Shown here piece by piece: positions 58,222-64,000 of a DNA stretch of 64,000 nt. The position numbers were made by a program, and so were the translations under genes. Positions within the stretch are counted from its first letter, which is position 1, and each line of letters starts with the position of its first letter. The notes below the pieces were generated by a model. That model had not been told where the DNA came from. It saw nothing but the letters and a program-made list of their open reading frames with translations, and ran no database searches. The DNA comes from Chloranthus sessilifolius (taxonomy: Eukaryota; Streptophyta; Magnoliopsida; Chloranthales; Chloranthaceae): positions 10,615,501 through 10,679,500 of the forward strand of contig CM037596.1 in NCBI GenBank assembly GCA_021018995.1, in the 5' to 3' direction.

Positions 58222-58453
58222 GGAATTTTCGTCCTCGAAAATAACCCAAGGTTCGTCGGGCTGGGTCCCCCCCCCTCACACTCTCAGGTGAGGTGGTCCA
58301 GTTGACTCAGACGTATTTAGGTATTCACAAATACAAGCATGGAAGTAAATTTTACAAAATTGAACTATTTACACAAAAAGCTTGATTTGTATTAAAAATT
58401 GTATTTTACAATGCCAGATAAGTTGGCGTACAAAATAATTTACAGGTATACAA

Positions 58454-60040
58454 TCACAACTCAAAATACATAGAAGAGTCAGGCAGTCCTCTCGTCAGGC
58501 TGGTGGTCTTGGGCATGCTCCATCTGAGGTAGCCAGTGCTACAGGTGGTGGGTCTCATTGTGGCTGCGGTGGGTAGGCTGTCTTTGGTCAAGGGTGGAGG
58601 TAGCGGCAGTGGTGGAAGCGTCTCAGTCGGCGGAGCGGATGTGGATGTGGAAGGAGCCGCGTCGGTAGTGGCTGTGGAAGGATGGAAGACGGATCCTCGA
58701 TGGAAGGCGGTGCGTCCAATTGTCCACTCCTCCTGAGCGAGGTAGCGGTGGTAGTCTGTGGGGTAGATGTGGCGGAGGGTATGGAATAGAAGGAAGTCCA
58801 TCCTCCGGTTCATCCTTTCATTGTTGGCCTCCATACCGGCCAACACCTCCTCGATGGTCGGCCCTGATGAAGCGGCGCACCGGCGGTAGGATGAGGTGGG
58901 TGTAGCAGGCGCGGAGTGGGCTGGCGGTGTCGGTGAGGCTGCTGTGTGAGAGGTGGCCCTCTCCACTGAAGGCTCGGCTGGGTGTGCCCCACCCATGGGT
59001 GGGTCCTGCTGTGGTGGTGGGGGTGGCGATGGTGCTACGGCTGCTGCTGCTGGAGCGGGACCCGGAGCAGGTAGGGTCCGCTTAAGTAGGTTGTAGCTAT
59101 GGGTCCATGAAGACTTTGAGAACGTCTTCACCCGGTCCGTCGCCTGCACTTCGTGGGGCGATACCGCATACTCGGGAGCGTTGGAGTAACACTCCAACAT
59201 GCTCGAGATCAACCGAGCATACGGCATTTTCTCCTTGGGCCTCAAATTGCCCTTCATTAATTTCCCTTTTATATATCTCATCCCCTTTAGGATGAGCATG
59301 GTGGCGTCGAACCACCGGCCACAAAAGGCCGCATATAGTGCCTGTTGCACTACATCTATCCGCTCGGTGTCGTGCCGCAACGGATAGAGGTTACACTTGA
59401 TAATGGAATCAAGCATCCACATGTAGTGGGGAAGGTCGACCCTCTTGATGGAGGATCCCGACCCCTTTTTCCCGTTTGTCATACGGGTCATGATCTCTTC
59501 AAATCTCACTTCTTCTTCAAAGGGTGGGAAGAGGGTGGTCTCGGGTGTGAAGTCGAGGTAACACTCTAGTACCTCATGTATGTGGCGACGAGTGATCATG
59601 TACTCTCGACCCTCAATGGTGGTCTTGATCACATCGTTGGTCGGGCCGTCCACAAGCCCTTGGTAGAATAATCTCACCAATCTAGGGTAGTAAGAACCCC
59701 GGATTGGTTTGAGAAGGTTGCCGAGACCGGCGTTGTTGAGGTAGTTTCGAGCCCATTGGGTCTGATTTGTGAATAGGGTTGGGTCAATGATGTATTTGAC
59801 CTCGAAGGTCTTGGCCGCCCACCACTGCTTGGTTGCACCACGCAGTGGGTGGTGGGGGCATTGGGGTCGATTCATGGAAGACTCGATAGATGATGTCGTC
59901 GAACCGGAGGTGGTCTCCGATGCCGACGGTGATGGAGTCCTCACCGGCGATGGGGTAGGTGGTGGTGGCACGGCGTTCTTACGCCGAACCGGGAGCTTAG
60001 AGGTTGCCTTCTTTGAAGACAATCGGGTCTTGGGCGGCAT
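58454..60040 (-). CDS. 528-residue extra ORF between pol and 3' LTR
   Basis: An intact ORF on the element's sense strand, after pol and before the polypurine tract. It starts MPPKTRLSSKKATSKLPVRR (basic, NLS-like), then a Ser/Thr/Pro stretch. A folded-looking region (about residues 65-310) contains QTQWARNYLNNAGLGNLL, YYPRLVRLFYQGLV, EYMITRRHIHEVL and HYMWMLDSIIKCNLYP, then YARLISSMLECY. This resembles the 'putative plant transposon protein' (Transposase_32-like) domain from memory. A Pro/Ala-rich linker follows, then IEEVLAGMEANNERMNRRMD and a polar tail. No membrane segment or protease, RT or zinc motif. The start is the first Met after a TATA box about 230 bases upstream. Its intactness contrasts with the stops in pol. 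Function unknown. Confidence 0.75.
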   Translation of the reverse strand: MPPKTRLSSKKATSKLPVRRKNAVPPPPTPSPVRTPSPSASETTSGSTTSSIESSMNRPQCPHHPLRGATKQWWAAKTFEVKYIIDPTLFTNQTQWARNYLNNAGLGNLLKPIRGSYYPRLVRLFYQGLVDGPTNDVIKTTIEGREYMITRRHIHEVLECYLDFTPETTLFPPFEEEVRFEEIMTRMTNGKKGSGSSIKRVDLPHYMWMLDSIIKCNLYPLRHDTERIDVVQQALYAAFCGRWFDATMLILKGMRYIKGKLMKGNLRPKEKMPYARLISSMLECYSNAPEYAVSPHEVQATDRVKTFSKSSWTHSYNLLKRTLPAPGPAPAAAAVAPSPPPPPQQDPPMGGAHPAEPSVERATSHTAASPTPPAHSAPATPTSSYRRCAASSGPTIEEVLAGMEANNERMNRRMDFLLFHTLRHIYPTDYHRYLAQEEWTIGRTAFHRGSVFHPSTATTDAAPSTSTSAPPTETLPPLPLPPPLTKDSLPTAATMRPTTCSTGYLRWSMPKTTSLTRGLPDSSMYFEL

Positions 60041-60268
60041 TTTGGGCGAAATAGCAAAATTCTAGGGCTTTAACTAACTCAAATTGAAAGAAGATCGCGA
60101 TTTTTAGGGTTTACCGTGGGTTTTGGAGGCGTGAGCGCGCAATTTCTATCCGAAACACCAACAAAAAGCAAACCCTAGGGCGTCGGATGGTCGGAGAAGA
60201 AGAAGGTCAAACGCCCAAAATTTTCGAGAGCTGAAATGATTCGAATGGGGAAGAAAATCCCCAAATTT

Positions 60269-60279
60269 CAATATATAGG
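60269..60279 (-). promoter_or_regulatory. TATA box of the extra ORF
   Basis: On the - strand CCTATATATTG lies about 230 bases before the ORF start and is followed by a leader rich in CTTCTT and AACCCTAAA-type text, typical of plant 5' untranslated regions. The palindrome array lies immediately upstream. Confidence 0.55.
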
Positions 60280-60282
60280 CCC

Positions 60283-61055
60283 CGGCTCGATTAATCGAAA
60301 TTCAGAATCGATTAATCGAGATTCAAAACTAGGTTAAGCAGCGTAAAATCGATTAATCGATTTCCCAAATCGATCAATCGAAAGTCAAAATCGATTAATC
60401 GAAAACATTTCGATTAATCGAAATCGTATCCGTTTAAAAATTTAAGTTTTTGAGCTCACTGGCGCGAGCCAGTCGATTAATCGAAATCCATTTCGATTAA
60501 TCGAAATTTCAAAATCAATTAATCAAAATTCACTTCGATTAATCGAAATCGTGCAATAACTTCCAAAATTTCAGGATTGCTTAAGTTATTCGATTAATCG
60601 AACTTCGGTTCGATTAATCGAAATTTTAAATCGATTAATCGAATTCCACTTCGATTAATCGAAATCGTTCTTCTGACTTCATATTTCTTTCAAGTCCCTT
60701 CAGTAATTCGATTAATCGAACTTCCAGTTCCATTAATCGAAACCTCCTCGATTAATCGAAATTTCATTATTTCCTTCCTAATTTCTTCTAACATTCTCAG
60801 TTTGTTCGATTAATCGAACATGTGGTTCGATTAATCGAATACTCAATTCGATTAATCGAATTTCCAAAATCGATCAATCGATCCCAAATCGATTAATCGA
60901 ATTTATAAATCGATCAATCGGAATTGCATTCTATGTCTGTTCTAACTCTCATTCCAATTTCCAGTCACTGGCAGATGCCAGTCGACTAATCGAACAAAAT
61001 CGATTAATCGAAATCCCAAATCGATTAATCGATTTGAAATTCGATTAATCGATTT
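60283..61055. repeat. TCGATTAATCGA palindrome array upstream of the extra ORF
   Basis: About twenty exact TCGATTAATCGA words and several variants (TCGATCAATCGA, TCGACTAATCGA, TCAATTAATCAA) occupy 770 bases, separated by 6-60 bases of non-repeated sequence. It lies between the pol end and the TATA box of the ORF. 61,056-61,264 holds no feature. Confidence 0.95.
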
Positions 61056-61264
61056 TGCCCAATTTCTGCAGATTTTCAAGTTCTTTGGTTCTTTGATTAC
61101 TTTTGACAGTTTATGACATCAAGTGGCTCATAGTCCCATAGAAACACATACACTTAGTTAAGTACATACTAAATCCATTCCTTAACTCATAGTTTGATCA
61201 AAACTTCCACTGAATTACAAGTATCGTGGAGGTTCCACAAACATGCTTGTGGTTTACATTGGAT

Positions 61265-63386
61265 TCTCACGTCGTTGGAAACAAGGCTGGATATTGTTCT
61301 TTCACATTGGCCTATCGTTCCCAAGTAGCCTCTTCTTTTGGATGATTGTTCCACCGAACAAGCACTAAGGGAATCACTTTAGTGCGCAGTACTTGTTCCT
61401 TTCGATCCAAGATTTCCACTGGTTCCTCTATCATGCTCATGTCCTCACACATCTCCATAGGTTGTTTTCCTAACACGTGAGATGGATCATTTACATACTT
61501 TCTGAGCATTGATATGTGGAAAACGTTATGTACCCGATCAAACAGCGGTGGTAAGCCAATGCGATACGCAACTTCACTTACACGTCCCAAAATTTCAAAT
61601 GGTCCAACATAACGTGGGCTTAACTTCCCTCTCTTGCCAAATCTCATTACGCCTTTCATAGGTGACACTTTCACAAACACGTGCTCACCCACTTTATAGT
61701 CGACACTAGTCCACTTCATGTCGGCGTAACTTTTCTGTCTACTCTGTACTGACTTCAGCCTTTCTCTGATAATTCGAACAACGGTGGCGTTGTCTTCAAG
61801 TAGTTTTGGCCCTAAAACAAATTTCTCACCTGTTTCCTCCCAATTGAGGGGTGATTTGCATCGTCGTCCATACAGGGCTTCATACGGTGCCATGCCAATG
61901 CTCATTTGGAAATTGTTGTTGTATGCGAATTCGAGCAACGGTAGATACTCATCCCAGTATCCTTGCATATCTAGCATGCACGCTCTGAGCATATCTTCTA
62001 TTACTTGGTTCACTCGCTCTGTCTGCCCATCAGTTTGAGGATGGAAAGTTGAACTAAAGTCTAGTCGTGTTTCCATTCCTTCTTAAAATTTCTTCCAAAA
62101 CTTGGATGTATATAGTGGATCACGATCTGAAACTATGCTGCTTGGAATCCCATGTAATCTTACAATCTCCTTCATGTATAAGTCTGCCAGTCTTCCTGCT
62201 GTATACGTAGTATTGTACGGTAAAAAGTGCGCCGATTTGGTCAATCGGTCTACGACGACCCAAATGGCATTGTGTCTCTTGGCAGTACGGGGCAATCCAA
62301 CAATGAAATCCATCGAGATTGATTCCCATTTCCATTCTGGGATTGGTAAAGGCTGCAATAGTCCAGCAGGATGTCTATGATCAATCTTCACTTGCTGACA
62401 AGTCAAACACCGTGACACGTATTCGGCCACGTCTTGCTTCAGTCCTCTCCACCAGTAGTTCTTTTTCAAGTCTTGGTACATTTTGGTGCTACCAGGGTGG
62501 ATAGCATAATTTGACTTATGGGCCTCATCAAGAATCGTTCGCCTTAGATCGGCATTGTCCGGAATGCATAGATGGCCCTTAAACAATAAAGAACCATCTT
62601 CTTTAACTGAGAAGTCCGACCTGATGCCTTCACTCACGTCTTGATGAATCTTTGTTAATGCCGGATCTTTCATCTGTAGATCATGGATATGCTCAAATAT
62701 CACTGGCTTTACTGATATGTTAGCCAAAAAGGATCCGGTGGCTTTTGACTCAATGTTCGCATCGTAGAATGCCAGGTCTTCCAATAATTTTCATCGGTGC
62801 ATACCCAAAACCAAACAAGCTAACTGAGCTGATCCTTTCCGACTCAATGCGTCGGCTACTACATTCGCCTTGCCTGGATGGTATTGTATGGAGCAATCAT
62901 AATCCTTGAGGAATTCCATCCACCTGTGCTGTCTCATGTTGAGCTCTTTCTGTGTAAACAGGTATCGGAGGCTCTTATGATCGGTGAAAATTTCAAAAGT
63001 CTCACCATACAAGTAATGTCTCCAAATCTTCAGCGCAAAAATGACTGCTGCTAGTTCCAAGTCATGAGTCGGGTAATTTTTCTCGTGTTCTTTCAGCTGT
63101 CTTGATCCGTAAGCTATCACCTTCTTGTGTTGGTTGAGTACACAACCAAGGCCATTGTATGACGCGTCGCTGTACACGGCGTATCCTCCACTGCCTGAAG
63201 GAATCGCTAACACTAGAGCCGAAGTGAGTCTCGTTTTGAGTTCTTGAAAACTCTTCTCGCATGCCTCACTCCACTCAAATCTTGAATCTTTTCGTGTAAG
63301 CTTTGTGAGAGGTCCCGATATCTTTGAAAACCCCTCAACGAAACGTCGATAATAGCCTGCTAGGCCCAGAAAACTTCGGACATCAG
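61265..63386 (-). pseudogene. Tekay pol: RT end, RNase H, integrase, chromodomain
   Basis: One - strand frame holds the 3' half of pol. It opens in the reverse transcriptase thumb ([20 protein letters not shown]), with the fingers and palm cut away by the LTR at 63,387. RNase H follows ([52 protein letters not shown]). Integrase has its zinc region (HPGSTKMYQDLKKNYWW, CLTCQQ), then Asp (MDFIVGLP), Asp (VSDRDPLY) and Glu (TDGQTERVNQVIE), all retained. A chromodomain (LVRWNNHPKEEATWE), expected to guide integration by binding chromatin marks, ends the protein. Three stops interrupt it: TGA at 62,788-62,790, TAA at 62,083-62,085, and TAG at 61,312-61,314 inside the chromodomain, after which the frame continues (KEQYPALFP). 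No frameshift seen, so it is fairly young. Confidence 0.9.
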
Positions 63387-64000
63387 TGATGAGTAGTGAA
63401 ATATGATGATATTTCACCCCTAAATACCTATATTTAGCCGTCCGATGAAGGCTATCTGATGAGATTTGCTAGATTTGAAGTGTTTCAGGTAAATACAGTC
63501 CAAGTTTCTAAAACAGCCCAAGAATCCCGAAAATAATGTCAAAACACTGCTATTTTGGGTCATTGAGAACTTAGTGCGACTTGCAGCTCAATTTGGACCT
63601 TCAAGACGTCAGATTCAGGAAATTGCTAAAACATAAAAGTTGTAGAGCTCGTCGTCAGCTTTCCAACGCTTCAAGAATCACCTCAATCCGAGTTCGGTAC
63701 AGAAAATTATGAGCAAAATACCGAGGCAGTATCTGATGCAAAGCTAGGCGGGAATTCACGAAAATTACTCTTAGATGTCAATCGAGAGAGGTATTAGGGT
63801 TAGGCTATTATAAAAAGGGAAGCCACGAGTTTCTTAGGGGATTATTATTTTTGCAATTAGAATATTATTCATTCTTTCTTTTAGTTTTAGGGCTCTTCAC
63901 TTTGGGGAATATTTTCTTCATCTTTTCAAGTCTTCTTCTCTCCTTCTTCTAGGGTTTATTCAGTAGATTGTACTAGGATTTGCATTATTTTTCTGAAATT
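63387..64000 (+). mobile_element. 5' part of an Athila-type LTR inserted in pol
   Basis: It starts TGATGAGTAGTGAAATATG, like the LTR at 46,429, and runs off the window. A TATA box (CTATTATAAAAAGGG, near 63,809-63,823) is followed by a T/C-rich leader, so it reads in the + direction. The middle has the phrase CAGCTTTCCAACGCTTCAAG, then AATCACCTCAATCCGA, also found in part in the Tat LTR (near 49,418-49,445). No palindrome array is present in the visible part. Confidence 0.75.

Noticed and set aside
58536-59569. Several + strand frames opposite the extra ORF
   Set aside because: They are shadows of the GC-rich Pro/Ala-coding - strand ORF; the compositions are Gly-rich mirror images without motifs.
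51995-61055. Regularly spaced short palindromes as a CRISPR array
   Set aside because: The repeats are 12 bases, the spacing is irregular, the words vary, no cas genes are present, and the DNA is plant nuclear and inside LTR elements.

Overview
The window is plant nuclear DNA that is overwhelmingly made of transposable elements, with one recognisable host gene. Evidence for a flowering plant: a three-exon NAC transcription factor gene with GT-AG introns, Tat-, Athila- and Tekay-type Ty3/gypsy retrotransposons, CACTA (En/Spm) and Mutator-like DNA transposon relics, a tRNA-derived SINE, and many TA microsatellites. The species cannot be named from this sequence alone.

Layout. 1-~11,000: a broken Tat-lineage element on the + strand (end of the left LTR, primer binding site, repeat-rich leader, gag, protease, reverse transcriptase, RNase H, a second 'archaeal' RNase H, integrase, and a long 3' region with repeats and an antisense reading frame). 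~11,000-34,900: gene-poor DNA with a probable esterase first-exon relic (12,846-12,983), Mutator-like MITEs with 9-bp target duplications, CACTA-type MITEs with 3-bp duplications, a SINE with a 15-bp or longer duplication, a LINE tail, a 3.55-kb solo chromovirus LTR (16,980-20,531) and a 1.1-kb foldback (21,770-22,870). 35,086-36,987: the NAC gene, with a CACTA MITE in intron 2.

38,460-46,428: the remains of one CACTA transposon on the - strand, split by a truncated Tekay element (LTR 40,738-43,421 plus gag). 46,429-55,711: Athila-type LTRs and a decayed Athila gag. Here a Tat solo LTR sits inside an Athila LTR, and a Tekay LTR sits inside the Tat LTR, with target duplications marking both insertions. 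55,712-63,386: a - strand Tekay chromovirus (3' LTR, polypurine tract, extra ORF, pol with chromodomain), interrupted at 63,387 by another Athila-type LTR that runs off the window.

The most unusual signal is a set of dense arrays of short TCGA-based palindromes. The core differs between elements (TCGATTAATCGA, TCGATCGATCGA, or looser TTCGAnCG forms), but the arrays recur at a similar place in three Tekay LTRs, appear in one Athila LTR, and appear again upstream of an intact 528-codon ORF lying between the chromovirus pol and its 3' LTR. That ORF has its own TATA-like box and has outlived the pol beside it, so it may be an independent expression unit carried by the element.
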